DNA of 64,000 bases from Streptomyces sp. GSL17-111 (GCF_037911585.1 NZ_JBAJNS010000001.1:2479001-2543000), one strand, 5' to 3'; positions 24,324 through 36,213 are shown, numbered from the stretch's first letter. A program made the numbers and translations. Notes: generated by a model from the letters alone, not told the origin.

Positions 24324-25244
24324 TCAGAGGGTGAGGCCCCGGAGCGCCAGGTCGGTGAGGGCGCAGACGAAGAGCGCGATGCCGATGAAACCGTTCACCG
24401 TGAAGAAGGCGCGGTTGAGGCGGGAGAGGTCGCCGGGGCGCACAATGCTGTGCTCGTAGACGAAGGCGACCGCGACGATCAGGAGGCCCGCCCAGAAGAA
24501 CCCGCCCGCGTCCGTGGCCAGCGCGTACCAGACAAGCAGGGCCAGGGTGACGACGTGGCTGGCGCGGGAGGCGTACAGGGCGGCGGCGATGCCGAAGCGG
24601 GCGGGCACGGAGCGGACGCCCTCCGCCCGGTCGGCGGCGACGTCCTGGCAGCCGAAGATCAGGTCGAAACCGCCGATCCAGACTCCGACGGCGAGGCCGA
24701 GGAGCACCGCGTCCCAGGACCAGGCGCCGGTGACGGCGAGCCAGGCGCCGATGGGGCCGATCGCCTGGGCGAGCCCCAGGATGGCGTGCGGGTAGGTGGT
24801 GAAGCGTTTGCCGTACGGGTAGACGACCATCGGGACGACGGCCAGCGGGGCGAGCGCGAGGCAGAGCGGGTTGAGCAGCGCCGCCGCGCCGAGGAAGAGG
24901 GCGAGCGCGATGAGGGCGCCCGTCCAGGCGGTGCGCACGGAGACGGCGCCCGTCACCAGTTCGCGGGAGGCGGTGCGCGGGTTCCGGGCGTCGATCTCAC
25001 GGTCGATGATGCGGTTGGCCGCCATGGCGAAGGTCCGCAGGGTCACCATGGCGACGGTGACCAGCAGCAGCGTCCACCACTGCACCGAGCCGCCGTTCCG
25101 GTACATCGCGGTGAGTGCGGCGATGTAGGCGAACGGCAGCGCGAAGATCGAGTGCTCGACCATCACCAGGCGCAGGAACGCCCGGACGCGGCCGGACGGT
25201 GCCGGGGTGGGCGGCGGCCCCGTCACGGCCCCCGCGGCGCTCAC
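24324..25244 (-). CDS. mqnP: UbiA-family prenyltransferase of the futalosine menaquinone pathway
   Basis: A 306-residue membrane prenyltransferase with about eight helices. The two Asp-rich motifs are NRIIDREIDARNPRT and DLIFGCQDVAADR, which bind the polyprenyl diphosphate through Mg2+. The GTG at 25244 overlaps the stop of the UbiD-like decarboxylase gene (GTGA). In Streptomyces, which use the futalosine route, this pair (as I recall SCO4490/SCO4491) prenylates and decarboxylates late naphthoate intermediates. A run of four TCAGAG units (24293-24329) spans the stop and is probably incidental. Confidence 0.88.
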   Translation of the reverse strand: MSAAGAVTGPPPTPAPSGRVRAFLRLVMVEHSIFALPFAYIAALTAMYRNGGSVQWWTLLLVTVAMVTLRTFAMAANRIIDREIDARNPRTASRELVTGAVSVRTAWTGALIALALFLGAAALLNPLCLALAPLAVVPMVVYPYGKRFTTYPHAILGLAQAIGPIGAWLAVTGAWSWDAVLLGLAVGVWIGGFDLIFGCQDVAADRAEGVRSVPARFGIAAALYASRASHVVTLALLVWYALATDAGGFFWAGLLIVAVAFVYEHSIVRPGDLSRLNRAFFTVNGFIGIALFVCALTDLALRGLTL

Positions 25245-26686
25245 AGCCCGTACTCCCGCCAGCGCCGGTCGACCTTCGCGGCGGTCTCCGGGTCGGAGGT
25301 GACCATCTCGGGCCAGCCGCGCGTGTAACCCTCCTCCGGCCACTTCGCGGTGGCGTCGATGCCCGCCTTGCCACCCCAGAACTGCTGGTAGGAGGCGTGG
25401 TCCAGGTGGTCGACCGGGCCCTCGACGACGCTGAGGTCGCGGGCGTAGTCGGTGTTGCCGAGGGCGCGCCAGGCGACCTCGTGCAGGTCGTGGACGTCGC
25501 AGTCGGAGTCGACGACGATGATCAGCTTGGTCAGCGACATCATGTGCGCGCCCCAGACGGCGTGCATGACCTTCTGCGCGTGCTTGGGGTACTTCTTGTC
25601 GATCGAGACGATGGCGCAGTTGTGGAAGCCGCCCGCCTCGGGCAGGTGGTAGTCGACGATGTCCGGGATGATCACCTTGAGCAGCGGGAGGAAGAAGCGC
25701 TCGGTGGCCCGGCCGAGGGGGCCGTCCTCCGTCGGGGGGCGGCCGACGACGATCGACTGGAGCAGCGGGCGCTTGCGCGAGGTGACGCAGTCGATCGTCA
25801 GCGCCGGGAAGTCCTCCTGCGGCGTGTAGAAGCCGGTGTGGTCCCCGAAGGGGCCCTCGGGGAGCATCTTCCCCGGCTCCAGCCAGCCCTCCAGGACGAC
25901 CTCGGCCTGGGCGGGGACCTGGAGCGGCACGGTCTTGCAGTCCACCATCTCGACGCGCTTGCCCGACACGAAACCGGCGAAGAGGTACTCGTCGATGTCA
26001 CCGGGCAGCGGCGCGGTGGAGGCGTAGGTGACGGCGGGCGGGCAGCCGAAGGCGATGGCGACGGGAAGCCGCTCGCCGCGCCGGGCGGCCACCTGATAGT
26101 GGTTGCGGCTGTCCTTGTGGATCTGCCAGTGCATGCCGATGGTGCGGCGGTCGTGGCGCTGGAGCCGGTAGAGGCCGAGGTTGCGCACCCCGCTGACGGG
26201 GTCCTTCGTGTGGGTCAGGCCCAGGTTGAAGAAGGAGCCGCCGTCCTCGGGCCAGGTGAACAGCGCGGGCAGTTCGTCCAGGTTGACGTCGTCACCCATG
26301 CGGACGACGTCCTGCACCGGCGCGTCCTTGACCTTGCGCGGCGGGACGTGCGTCATCCCGGCGAGCTTCCCGAACGCCTCCCGGAAGCCGACGAAGCCCT
26401 GCGGGAGCTCCGGCTTCAGCAGTCCGCCGATCCGCTCGCCGATCTCCTGGTACGAGCCGAGGCCGAGCGCCTTGAGCAGCCGCCGGTCGGTGCCGAAGAC
26501 GTTCATGGCCAGCGGCATCGTCGAGCCCTTGACGTTCTCGAACAGCAGCGCCGGACCGCCCGCCTTGTTGACGCGGTCGGTGATCTCGCCCACTTCCAGG
26601 TGAGGATCGACTTCCGCCTTGACGCGCTTGAGGTCACCGTCACGTTCCAGCGCCCGCAGCAGCGAACGGAGATCGTCGAAAGCCAT
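25241..26686 (-). CDS. mqnL: UbiD-family menaquinone biosynthesis decarboxylase
   Basis: A 481-residue UbiD-type, prenylated-FMN-dependent decarboxylase. The family core is recognised in GHYQVAARRGE-like and GCPPAV segments, PFGDHTGFYTPQEDFP with its conserved acidic residue, and ALGNTDYARDLSVVEGPVDHLDHAS near the C-terminus. It lies upstream of and overlaps the UbiA-family gene, forming a two-gene operon for late menaquinone steps of the futalosine pathway. The UbiX-type flavin prenyltransferase it needs is not in this window. Confidence 0.88.
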   Translation of the reverse strand: MAFDDLRSLLRALERDGDLKRVKAEVDPHLEVGEITDRVNKAGGPALLFENVKGSTMPLAMNVFGTDRRLLKALGLGSYQEIGERIGGLLKPELPQGFVGFREAFGKLAGMTHVPPRKVKDAPVQDVVRMGDDVNLDELPALFTWPEDGGSFFNLGLTHTKDPVSGVRNLGLYRLQRHDRRTIGMHWQIHKDSRNHYQVAARRGERLPVAIAFGCPPAVTYASTAPLPGDIDEYLFAGFVSGKRVEMVDCKTVPLQVPAQAEVVLEGWLEPGKMLPEGPFGDHTGFYTPQEDFPALTIDCVTSRKRPLLQSIVVGRPPTEDGPLGRATERFFLPLLKVIIPDIVDYHLPEAGGFHNCAIVSIDKKYPKHAQKVMHAVWGAHMMSLTKLIIVVDSDCDVHDLHEVAWRALGNTDYARDLSVVEGPVDHLDHASYQQFWGGKAGIDATAKWPEEGYTRGWPEMVTSDPETAAKVDRRWREYGL

Positions 26687-26827
26687 ACGTCCCAGTATCC
26701 GGCATGCCGGATACTCGTCGACGCCGGGGCGCGTACGGCGGCGGCCCGGGCGCCGTAGGCTGGTGCCGTACGCCGCGCTCGCCCGCGCGGAACTCGCGCG
26801 GGGTCACCTGCTCTGGGGGCTGTCCAC

Positions 26828-27172
26828 ATGCTGAAGGTTCTGCCGGTCCTGCTGCTTCTCGCGGTGTGGATCTACGCCTTCGTGGAGTGCCTCAACACTC
26901 CCGAACGGGACGTGCGGAAGCTGCCGAAGGTGGCGTGGATCCTCATCATCCTGCTGTTCACGCCGCTGGGCCCGATCGCGTGGTTCATCGCCGGGCGCCC
27001 GCGCCGCAACGCGCCCTACGGCGCGGTCCGCTCCGAGGAGCGCCGCTGGGTGGCGCCCGACGACAACCCGCACTTCCTGAAGTCGCTCGACGAGCGCGAC
27101 GGCAAGCCCGGCCCGGACGAGGGTCCGGCGCCGAAGGACGCCGGGCCGGAGGACCCACCGCCCGCGCGCTGA
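26828..27172 (+). CDS. PLDc_N-domain small membrane protein
   Basis: A 114-residue protein with two N-terminal helices (LPVLLLLAVWIYAFVECL and VAWILIILLFTPLGPIAWFIAGRPRR), the pattern of the 'phospholipase D N-terminal' domain common in actinobacteria. The rest is a charged, Pro/Asp-rich cytoplasmic tail. No catalytic residues are present. It is divergent from the menaquinone genes, with 141 bp between, and its function is unknown. Confidence 0.8.
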   Translation: MLKVLPVLLLLAVWIYAFVECLNTPERDVRKLPKVAWILIILLFTPLGPIAWFIAGRPRRNAPYGAVRSEERRWVAPDDNPHFLKSLDERDGKPGPDEGPAPKDAGPEDPPPAR

Positions 27173-27335
27173 CCCGCACCGCGCACCCTCGGTGACGCCC
27201 CGCACCACCCCGGGTGACGCCCGCCCGCCTGCCCGGCGGAAGCACGCAAAATACTGGGCAAATCCCTGGCCGGAAGGAACCGGCCGGACGCAGACTCCCT
27301 CCTTGGCGATAACGCATCCGCACCCGAGGAGAGGC

Positions 27336-28580
27336 ATGGCAGGCATGGAGCGACGGACGCTGCTGGGGCTGGGAGCCGCCGCGACGGCGTCCCTCGCGAC
27401 GGGGCTGGCCGGTTGCGCCGGACCGTTCCAGCGGGACGACCCCGGCCCGACGTCCACGGCCGACGGCGAGGGGCCGGGCAAGAGCACCGACACCCCGGAG
27501 CCGAAGCCGATCGGTGACGGCTCCACCGCCGACACCGGGCCCCAGCCGAACCAGCCGCCCGCCCCCACCCCGCTGGAGCCCGGCGAGAAGCCGCCGCAGT
27601 TCGTCGTCTTCTCGTGGGACGGCGCCGGGGAGGTCGGCAACGGGCTGTTCCCCCGGTTCCGGAAGCTGGCCCGGGAGCACGAGGCGGCGATGACGTTCTT
27701 CCTCTCCGGCCTCTACCTCCTCCCCGAGTCCAAGCAGGCCAGGTACCGCCCGCCGAACAACCCGGTCGGCGCCTCCGACATCGGCTACCTCAAGGACGCC
27801 AACATCCGGCGGACGCTTGAGAACCTGCGGGAAGCCTGGCTGGAGGGCCACGAGATCGGCACGCACTTCAACGGGCACTTCTGCGGCGGCGAGGGCTCCG
27901 TCGAGCACTGGACGCCGCAGGAGTGGCGTTCGGAGATCGAGCAGGCCCACGCGTTCGTCGCGCAGTGGCGGACGAACACCGGGTTCACGGACCTGGAGCC
28001 GCTGCCGTTCGACTACGGCAAGGAGCTGATCGGGGCGCGGACGCCCTGCCTGCTGGGCCAGGAGAACCTGCTCCCGGCGGCGGCCGAGCTGGGCTGGCGC
28101 TATGACTCCAGCTCCCCCGGCGGGCTGCAGCAGTGGCCGCAGAAGCGGCAGGGCGTGTGGGACCTGCCGTTGCAGTCGCTGCCCTTCCCCGGGCGCGACT
28201 TCGAGGTGCTGTCCATGGACTACAACATCCTCGTCAACCAGTCGGGCGGGACGACGAAGGGCCCGCCCGCCGAGTACCCGGCCTGGCGCGAGCAGGCGAC
28301 GGAGACCTACGTCCAGGGCTTCCTGCGCGCCTACGAGACGAACCGGGCCCCGCTCTTCATAGGCAACCACTTCGAGGAGTGGAACGGCGGCATCTACATG
28401 GACGCCGTCGAGGAGTCGCTCAAGCGGATGACGGACGGCAGCTACCCGGACGCGCGGCTGGTGTCGTTCCGCCAGCTCGTGGACTGGCTGGACGCCCAGG
28501 ACCCCGCCGTCCTGGCCAAGCTCCGCGCCCTGCCCGTCGGCCGGGCCCCGGCCGACGGGTGGCGCGCCTACCTGGCCTGA
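27336..28580 (+). CDS. Secreted lipoprotein with polysaccharide-deacetylase-like (NodB) fold
   Basis: A 414-residue exported protein. The N-terminus ERRTLLGLGAAATASLATGLAGCAG combines a Tat-like twin-arginine with a lipobox (TGLAGC). After a Pro/Thr/Asp-rich spacer the NodB-like fold starts at PPQFVVFSWDGAGE, where SWDGAGE replaces the usual TFDDGP. A histidine pair follows in HEIGTHFNGHFCGG (HxxxH). A late YDSSSPGG segment and a C-terminal FIGNHFEEW also fit. The altered first motif leaves deacetylase activity uncertain. The ATG at 27336 follows CGAGGAGAGG. Confidence 0.85.
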   Translation: MAGMERRTLLGLGAAATASLATGLAGCAGPFQRDDPGPTSTADGEGPGKSTDTPEPKPIGDGSTADTGPQPNQPPAPTPLEPGEKPPQFVVFSWDGAGEVGNGLFPRFRKLAREHEAAMTFFLSGLYLLPESKQARYRPPNNPVGASDIGYLKDANIRRTLENLREAWLEGHEIGTHFNGHFCGGEGSVEHWTPQEWRSEIEQAHAFVAQWRTNTGFTDLEPLPFDYGKELIGARTPCLLGQENLLPAAAELGWRYDSSSPGGLQQWPQKRQGVWDLPLQSLPFPGRDFEVLSMDYNILVNQSGGTTKGPPAEYPAWREQATETYVQGFLRAYETNRAPLFIGNHFEEWNGGIYMDAVEESLKRMTDGSYPDARLVSFRQLVDWLDAQDPAVLAKLRALPVGRAPADGWRAYLA

Positions 28581-28591
28581 CGCCGGCCGGC

Positions 28592-29719
28592 TCAGTCGAC
28601 GCCGGCGTAGGAGTGCTGGCCGCTGAAGAGGAAGTTCACGCCGTAGTAGTTGAACAGGTAGCAGGAGAAGGCGGCCAGGGCGAGGTAGGCGGCCTTGCGC
28701 CCCTTCCAGCCCGCCGTCGCCCGCGCGTGCAGGTAGCAGGCGTAGGCGGCCCAGGTGATGAAGGACCAGACCTCCTTCGGGTCCCAGCCCCAGTACCGGC
28801 CCCAGGCGCTCTCGGCCCAGATGGCGCCGGCCACGATCGTGAACGTCCAGAAGGGGAAGACGGCCGCGTTGATGCGGTACGCGAACTTGTCCAGCGAGGC
28901 AGCCGAGGGCAGCCGCTCCAGGACGGAGGTGGCGAACGCGCCGGGCTGCCGGCCGGCCTCCAGCTTGACCTCGTAGCGGTCGCGGAAGAGGTACAGGACG
29001 GTGCCGACCGTGCCCAGGTAGAGGAGCGCGCCGCAGAGGATGGCGAGCGAGACGTGGATGACCAGCCAGTACGAGTCCAGCGCGGGCGGCAGCTGGTCGC
29101 TCTCGGCGTACAGGACGGTGGTGGCCAGACCGAGGTCGAGCAGGACGGTGGTGACCAGCGGGAGCCCGATCCAGCGCACGTTCTTCTTGGCGACCACGAG
29201 GCCCAGGTAGGCGGCGACGGCGACCATGGAGAACGTCGTGGAGAACTCGTACATGTTCGCCCACGGCACACGCTGCACGGACAGCCCGCGCGTGACGACG
29301 CCGGCGGCGTGGACGAGGAACGCCAGGATGGTGAGGGCGAGGGCGATCGTCCCGTACAGGTCGCCCTGGGTGTCGCCGGCCGCCGCGCCGGGCCCGTCGG
29401 GCACGTCGGCACGGGTACTGGCCGAGCGGGTGACGACCTTGGGCCGGTCCAGGACGGCGGTGCCACCGGCCTGCTCCGCCCCGGCGGCGCCCGTGGCCCC
29501 GGCGGCGCCCGCCGCCGCCTTCGCCCGGACCTCCGGGGCGACGACGGACCGGCGGCGCGGGCTCAGCGCGGAGGCCGTGCGGGCCACCTTGCTGCGCGAC
29601 CCGAAGGTCCACTCGGCGATGTGGCCGAGGAAGGCGAGGACGTAGACCGCCATCGCCGAGTAGATGAGCACGGTGCTGAAGTCGGCCAGTGACTGGTTGT
29701 TCGCCGCGGCGAGGTTCAC
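28592..29719 (-). CDS. ccsB: Cytochrome c biogenesis protein CcsB (haem-handling, system II)
   Basis: A 375-residue membrane protein with the haem-binding tryptophan-rich motif WGRYWGWDPKEVWSF and flanking conserved His residues typical of CcsA/ResC-type proteins (named CcsB in actinobacteria). It works with ResB to move haem across the membrane and attach it to apocytochrome c. It is the last gene of the leftward TlpA-CcdA-ResB-CcsB set and starts five bases after the resB stop. Confidence 0.93.
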   Translation of the reverse strand: MNLAAANNQSLADFSTVLIYSAMAVYVLAFLGHIAEWTFGSRSKVARTASALSPRRRSVVAPEVRAKAAAGAAGATGAAGAEQAGGTAVLDRPKVVTRSASTRADVPDGPGAAAGDTQGDLYGTIALALTILAFLVHAAGVVTRGLSVQRVPWANMYEFSTTFSMVAVAAYLGLVVAKKNVRWIGLPLVTTVLLDLGLATTVLYAESDQLPPALDSYWLVIHVSLAILCGALLYLGTVGTVLYLFRDRYEVKLEAGRQPGAFATSVLERLPSAASLDKFAYRINAAVFPFWTFTIVAGAIWAESAWGRYWGWDPKEVWSFITWAAYACYLHARATAGWKGRKAAYLALAAFSCYLFNYYGVNFLFSGQHSYAGVD

Positions 29720-29724
29720 GTCGG

Positions 29725-31509
<1,785 letters not shown>

Positions 31510-31513
31510 GCCC

Positions 31514-32278
31514 TCAGATCCCCACGGTGAAGCCGGACGACCACACCTGCAGCTCGTAGACGATCTCGTTCCAGATCCCCGTGACCAGCAGCAGTCCGAC
31601 GGCGACCAGCATGCCACCGCCGATCCGCATGACCAGCGCGTAGTGCCGCTTGACCCAGGCGAACGCCCCGAGCGCCTTGCGGAAGGCGACGGCGGCCAGG
31701 ATGAACGGCAGCCCCAGCCCCAGGCAGAACGCCACCATCAGCACCGCCCCCCGCAGGGCACTGGCCTCCTGCATCGCGAGGGCGTTGACGGCGGTGAGCG
31801 TCGGGCCGATGCACGGCGTCCAGCCCAGCCCGAACAGCACGCCCAGGACGGGTGCGCCGACCAGCCCGACGGCGGGTCTGCGGTGGAGGCGGAACTCCCG
31901 CTGGCTGAACCAGGGCAGCACACCCATGAAGGACAGCCCCAGCACGATCACCAGGGCGCCCAGCACCTTCGTGATCACGTCCTGGTGCGCCATGAGCGTG
32001 TCGCCGAAGTAGCCGAACAGCGCGCCCGTGGAGACGAAGACGGCGGTGAAGCCGAGGACGAAGAGCGCCGAGCCGCCCAGCATCCGCCCGCGCCGGGCGT
32101 CGGCCAGGTCGCTGCCGCCGATGCCGGTGACGTAGGAGAGGTAGCCGGGCACGAGCGGCAGCACGCACGGCGAGAAGAACGACACCAGCCCGCCGAACAG
32201 CGCGATGGGCAGGGCGAGGAGCAGCGCTCCGGAGACGACCGTCTGGTTCGGGTCGGTGGCGGCGGCGAGAACGTGCAT
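31514..32278 (-). CDS. ccdA: CcdA-family thiol-disulfide transmembrane reductase
   Basis: A 254-residue, six-helix DsbD/CcdA domain protein. The two cysteines that shuttle electrons across the membrane lie in FFSPCVLPLVPGYLSY and GLGWTPCIGPTLTAV. It passes reductant from cytosolic thioredoxin to the extracytoplasmic TlpA-like protein encoded just upstream, keeping the CxxCH cysteines of apocytochrome c reduced. Confidence 0.93.
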   Translation of the reverse strand: MHVLAAATDPNQTVVSGALLLALPIALFGGLVSFFSPCVLPLVPGYLSYVTGIGGSDLADARRGRMLGGSALFVLGFTAVFVSTGALFGYFGDTLMAHQDVITKVLGALVIVLGLSFMGVLPWFSQREFRLHRRPAVGLVGAPVLGVLFGLGWTPCIGPTLTAVNALAMQEASALRGAVLMVAFCLGLGLPFILAAVAFRKALGAFAWVKRHYALVMRIGGGMLVAVGLLLVTGIWNEIVYELQVWSSGFTVGI

Positions 32279-32296
32279 GGGGCCGGCGTCCCCCGG

Positions 32297-32911
32297 CTAC
32301 TTCTCGGCCATGACGGGCTCGATGATCTCCCGCAGCTCCTCCTCGGTGAGCGCCTTGAGCGCGCGCACCGCGATCCTGCCCTCCCGGTCGAGGACGAGCG
32401 TGGAGGGGATGGCCTTGGGGTTGAGGTTGCCCTTGGGGAACTTCAGGATCAGCTTGCCGCTCGGGTCGTAGAAGCTGGGGTACTCGATCCCGTAGGTGCG
32501 GTCGAACGCCTGCGCGTTGGCGACGTCCAGGTCCCGGGTGTTGATGCCGAGGAACTGCACGTCCTCGTCCGCCAGGTCCTCGGAGACCTTGGCGAAGTTC
32601 GGCGCCTCGCCCCGGCAGGGCGGGCACCACGAGCCCCACACGTTGAGCACGACGACCTCGCCGCGGTGGTCGGAGAGCTTCAGCTCCTTGCCGTCCACGC
32701 CCTCCCCCGCCAGGTCGGGCGCCGCCACCCGCTGCCCCTCGGGCACCTCGGTGATCTGCCCGGTACCCGCGACGTAACCGGCGGCGTCACCGGAGCTCAC
32801 CCCGTCCCCGGAGCCACAGGCGGCCAGGGACACCAGGGACGCCACGACGGCCGCTGCGACGGCCGTGGCACGGCGGTGCGGAGGGCGCCAGGAGGCGCGG
32901 CGGAGACTCAT
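32297..32911 (-). CDS. TlpA/ResA-like thioredoxin-fold lipoprotein
   Basis: A 204-residue exported thiol oxidoreductase: signal peptide with lipobox SLAAC and then a thioredoxin fold with the redox site WCPPC (NVWGSWCPPCRGEAPNF) and the cis-Pro region (IPSTLVLDREGRI). It is the first gene of the cytochrome c maturation operon and probably reduces the apocytochrome haem-binding cysteines with electrons from CcdA. The ATG at 32911 gives a proper basic signal peptide. Confidence 0.9.
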   Translation of the reverse strand: MSLRRASWRPPHRRATAVAAAVVASLVSLAACGSGDGVSSGDAAGYVAGTGQITEVPEGQRVAAPDLAGEGVDGKELKLSDHRGEVVVLNVWGSWCPPCRGEAPNFAKVSEDLADEDVQFLGINTRDLDVANAQAFDRTYGIEYPSFYDPSGKLILKFPKGNLNPKAIPSTLVLDREGRIAVRALKALTEEELREIIEPVMAEK

Positions 32912-33008
32912 GTGAAAAGTTTCGCATGCGCATCCGAACGCCTGCCCGCGCCCCCCTTGTCCCGAACGTCCGCCCTGTTCAGCCACGGTTCGTGAGGTTT
33001 CGCCGGGC

Positions 33009-33755
33009 TCAGGCGCCGAACCCCTTGGCGCGCCCGGAACCGTCCGCGCGCGGCGCCCTGCGCTTCGCCGGACGGGCCCCGGCGAGCAGGTGCGGCGGCA
33101 CGAGGTCGCGGGCCGGTTCGCTGTAGGCGACGGCGACGATCGTGTCGCCGACGTAGGTGAAGCTCGTCAGCGACGCGAGCGTGCACTCCCGGCTGCGCGG
33201 GTCGTGCCAGAGCCTGCGGCGCTCGACGAAGCTGCGCACCGTCCAGATCGGCAGCTGGTGGCTGACGCACACCGCCTCCCGGCCCCGGGCCGCGTCCTTC
33301 GCCGCGTCCAGGGCGGCCGACATCCGCACCACCTGCTCGATGTACGGCTCCCCCCAGGACGGCTTGAAGGGGTTGCGCAGGTGCCGCCAGTTCCCGGGCC
33401 GGCGCAGAGCGCCGTCGCCGACGCCGAACGTCTTGCCCTGGAAGAAGTTGCCCGCCTCGATCAGCCGCTCGTCCGCCCCGACGTCCACACCGTGCGACTT
33501 CGCGATCGGCTCGGCCGTCTCCTGCGCCCGCTCCAGCGGGGAGGCGACGACGTGCGCGATGTCGTGGCCCGCCAGCGACTCGGCGACCCGGTCGGCCATC
33601 CAGCGGCCCAGGTCGGAGAGGTGGTAGCCGGGGAGGCGGCCGTAGAGGATGCCCTTCGGGTTCTCCACCTCACCGTGCCGCACGAGGTGCACGACCGTGA
33701 CCGTCTTGTCCCGGTCGGGCGAGAGGGGCCCGTCGCCCCGGCGCGGCGCCGTCAT
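33009..33755 (-). CDS. Histidine phosphatase (phosphoglycerate mutase-like) family protein
   Basis: A 248-residue protein with the catalytic RHG motif ([14 protein letters not shown]), the second Arg region ([14 protein letters not shown]) and the C-terminal catalytic His ([11 protein letters not shown]). Members dephosphorylate diverse small molecules, and the substrate here is unknown. The ATG overlaps the hemL stop (ATGA), so it is co-translated with hemL, a conserved arrangement in Streptomyces. It has an Arg/Ala-rich C-terminal tail. Confidence 0.88.
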   Translation of the reverse strand: MTAPRRGDGPLSPDRDKTVTVVHLVRHGEVENPKGILYGRLPGYHLSDLGRWMADRVAESLAGHDIAHVVASPLERAQETAEPIAKSHGVDVGADERLIEAGNFFQGKTFGVGDGALRRPGNWRHLRNPFKPSWGEPYIEQVVRMSAALDAAKDAARGREAVCVSHQLPIWTVRSFVERRRLWHDPRSRECTLASLTSFTYVGDTIVAVAYSEPARDLVPPHLLAGARPAKRRAPRADGSGRAKGFGA

Positions 33756-35071
33756 GCCGGCACCGCCTCGGCGGCGGCCCGCGCGGCGGCGGGAAGCGCG
33801 GCGGCGACCCGCTCGACGGCCGCGTCGTCGTGCGCCGTCGAGACGAACCACGACTCGAACGCGGACGGCGGCAGGTACACCCCGGCGGCCAGCATGGCGT
33901 GGAAGAACGCGGTGAAGCGGAACGCGTCCTGCGTGCGGGCCCCGGCGTAGTCGGTGACCGGCCGGTCGGTGAAGAACACGGAGAACATGCTGCCCGCGCG
34001 CTGGACGGTGTGGGCGACGCCCTCCTTCGTCAGCGCTTCGGTGACCAGGCCGCGCAGCGTGGCGGCCGTCGCGTCCAGCCGCGCGTACGCCGCGTCGTCG
34101 AGCTGCCGCAACTGCGCCACGCCCGCCGCCGTCGCCACCGGGTTACCGGAGAGCGTGCCCGCCTGGTAGACGGGGCCGGCCGGGGCGAGGGCCGCCATGA
34201 CGTCGGCCCGGCCGCCGAAGGCCGCGGCGGGGAAGCCGCCGCCCATGACCTTGCCGAACGTCATCAGGTCCGGCACGACGCCGTCGAGCCCGAACCAGCC
34301 CGCCTTCGAGACCCGGAAACCCGTCATGACCTCGTCGGAGACGTAGAGGGCACCGTGCTCCTCGCACAGCGCCTTCAGCCCCGCGTTGAAGCCCTCGCGC
34401 GGCGGGACGACGCCCATGTTGCCCGGCGACGCCTCGGTGATCACGCACGCGATCTGGCCCGGGTGCGCGACGAACGCCTCCCGCACGGCGTCCAGGTCGT
34501 TGTAGGGCAGCACCAGCGTCTCGCCCGCCTGCGCGCCCGTCACGCCCGGGGTGTCCGGCAGCGCGAACGTCGCCACGCCGGAGCCGGCGGCGGCCAGCAG
34601 GGCGTCGACGTGGCCGTGGTAGCAGCCGGCGAACTTGACCACCTTCGCCCGGCCGGTGAAGCCGCGCGCCAGCCGGATCGCGGACATCGTCGCCTCCGTG
34701 CCGGAGGACACCAGCCGCACCTGCTCCACCGGCGCGATGCGGGCGACGATCTCCTCGGCGAGCTCGACCTCGCCCTCACCGGGCGTGCCGAAGGACGTAC
34801 CCCGGGCGACGGCGGCCTCCACGGCCTCCTGCACCGCCGGGTTCCGGTGCCCGAGGATCATGGGCCCCCAGGAGCAGACGAGGTCGACGTACTCCCGCCC
34901 GTCGGCGTCCGTGAGGTACGGCCCGGAACCGGAGACCATGAACCGGGGCGTACCGCCCACGGCCCCGAAGGCGCGCACCGGAGAGTTCACGCCTCCCGGT
35001 GTCACGACGGCCGCACGGTCGAAGAGGGACTGCGATACTGGTGCTTGGTACGGATAGCTCACAGAGGCCAT
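33752..35071 (-). CDS. hemL: Glutamate-1-semialdehyde 2,1-aminomutase
   Basis: A 439-residue PLP enzyme making 5-aminolevulinate, the first committed haem precursor of the C5 pathway. The PLP-binding lysine lies in [40 protein letters not shown] and [13 protein letters not shown] are family landmarks. Length is normal. The ATG at 35071 is used ([11 protein letters not shown]). Its partner hemA is in the rex operon 25 kb away in this window. Confidence 0.95.
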   Translation of the reverse strand: MASVSYPYQAPVSQSLFDRAAVVTPGGVNSPVRAFGAVGGTPRFMVSGSGPYLTDADGREYVDLVCSWGPMILGHRNPAVQEAVEAAVARGTSFGTPGEGEVELAEEIVARIAPVEQVRLVSSGTEATMSAIRLARGFTGRAKVVKFAGCYHGHVDALLAAAGSGVATFALPDTPGVTGAQAGETLVLPYNDLDAVREAFVAHPGQIACVITEASPGNMGVVPPREGFNAGLKALCEEHGALYVSDEVMTGFRVSKAGWFGLDGVVPDLMTFGKVMGGGFPAAAFGGRADVMAALAPAGPVYQAGTLSGNPVATAAGVAQLRQLDDAAYARLDATAATLRGLVTEALTKEGVAHTVQRAGSMFSVFFTDRPVTDYAGARTQDAFRFTAFFHAMLAAGVYLPPSAFESWFVSTAHDDAAVERVAAALPAAARAAAEAVPA

Positions 35072-35234
35072 GGTGACAGAGCCTCGTGCGCGTGTGCGGC
35101 CGGGCGTTTCGGCGGCCGTGGGCGGGGGAGGTCTCTGAGACGATGATCGGGTCGCGCGGCGCACGCCGCGAGCGGCTGGGGGGTGCCCCTGGACGGTGTC
35201 CGGGGGATGATGCGGCGAACAGTCGGGTGGTGAC

Positions 35235-35789
35235 ATGCAGCGCGGAGGCGGACCGGGCGATGGCGCCGGAGACCTCGAGCCGGAACGCGTTCCCCGGGGC
35301 CGGCACCGGGGGGAGGCGGCGGAGAGCGAGGACTTCGGCAGTGGCGGGGGCCGCATGGAGGTGACCTACAAGTACTTCGGCGCGCCCGACGGCGCCACGG
35401 CCGCCCGGGTGCCGCTGTCCATGCGCCCCGAGGAGCTCGGCGGTGACGAGCTCGGCCACGGCATGTTCACCCGGATCAAGCCGGAGACGATGGCCGCGAT
35501 GGTGCTCACCGGCATCGAGGGCATACCCCTGCACCGCGTCCCGCCCCTGGAGCTCGTCGTCCTGCACCCCGACTACGCGGTCGTCAAACTGCCGATGACG
35601 GTCGTCGACCCGCTGCGCGGCGTCGGCGAGGAGTCCGTCGGCGCGGCCGCGTTCATCTGGTCGACCGTCCCCGACCGAGGCGGTCCCAGCGACGCGTACA
35701 ACGTCTACCAACTCCTGCACCAGTGGCAGGACTTCAGCCACCGCCTGCACGAAGCCGGCCACGAGGCCTACTGCCTCGTCTGGCCCTGA
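35235..35789 (+). CDS. Conserved hypothetical protein whose 3' end is repeated downstream
   Basis: 184 residues from ATG 35235, or 144 from ATG 35355 ([13 protein letters not shown]), which is the more protein-like start. It is a soluble, mixed alpha/beta protein with no recognised motif, ending [23 protein letters not shown]. It is divergent from hemL. The last 74 bp plus the following terminator (35716-35839) are repeated at 38880-39003 and, for the coding part, at 42032-42100, so this gene appears to have been a recurrent site of DNA gain. Confidence 0.75.
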   Translation: MQRGGGPGDGAGDLEPERVPRGRHRGEAAESEDFGSGGGRMEVTYKYFGAPDGATAARVPLSMRPEELGGDELGHGMFTRIKPETMAAMVLTGIEGIPLHRVPPLELVVLHPDYAVVKLPMTVVDPLRGVGEESVGAAAFIWSTVPDRGGPSDAYNVYQLLHQWQDFSHRLHEAGHEAYCLVWP

Positions 35790-35839
35790 AGCCCCACGCA
35801 CCAGGCCCCGCCCGGCCGACGACGTCGGCCGGGCGGGGC
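35716..35839 (+). repeat. Direct repeat R1 (3' end of hypothetical gene plus terminator)
   Basis: 124 bp colinear without gaps with 38880-39003, with roughly a dozen differences. It covers the last 24 codons of the gene, the stop and the terminator hairpin. The similarity begins abruptly at TGCACCAGTGGCAGGACTTC. Confidence 0.85.
35806..35838 (+). terminator. 15-bp perfect terminator hairpin
   Basis: Bases 35806-35820 pair exactly with 35824-35838 around GAC, 17 bp after the stop at 35789. The copy at 38965-39007 has changed loop bases but keeps (and extends to 19 bp) the pairing, as expected of a functional hairpin. Confidence 0.8.
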
Positions 35840-36213
35840 GGGCAGGACGCGACTGACCAGCGCGTTCCCATCCTTGCGAGCAACACCATCTCGACTGGAG
35901 TCGTGGAGCCCCGCGCCCACCCGACGCGACACCCGGGCCATCAACGTGCCCATCACGACCCGAGCAACCGAAACGGCCGGTTCCTGGGCTTCGCCGGGCT
36001 CAGTCGGGATCCGCAGATGCTTGATGTCGACCCACCTGTAGCCGTGTGACCTCCGATCCTGGAACTTGTAGTTCCGGAAAGTGATGAAGGCACTGGCCTC
36101 ATGGGTGAGCTGGTTCTTCATAGCGCCACAGCCTAGGAGCCTGCCAAGGTCACTCTGCAGACCCGTCGGACACTCCCTAAAACGCGGCAAGATCATCGCA
36201 CCCGTGACAGCAG
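35840..36213. other. Gene remnant region at the left edge of the accessory island
   Basis: About 370 bp with no intact gene. The minus strand has an open frame (36196 leftward) reading through MKNQLTHEASAFITFRNYKF and HGYRWVDIKHLRIP into the terminator of the preceding gene, which suggests a degraded or fused coding sequence. No product is assigned. Confidence 0.4.

Noticed and set aside
24293..24329. Four TCAGAG units as a regulatory repeat
   Set aside because: Short, irregularly spaced and overlapping the end of the prenyltransferase gene; likely chance.
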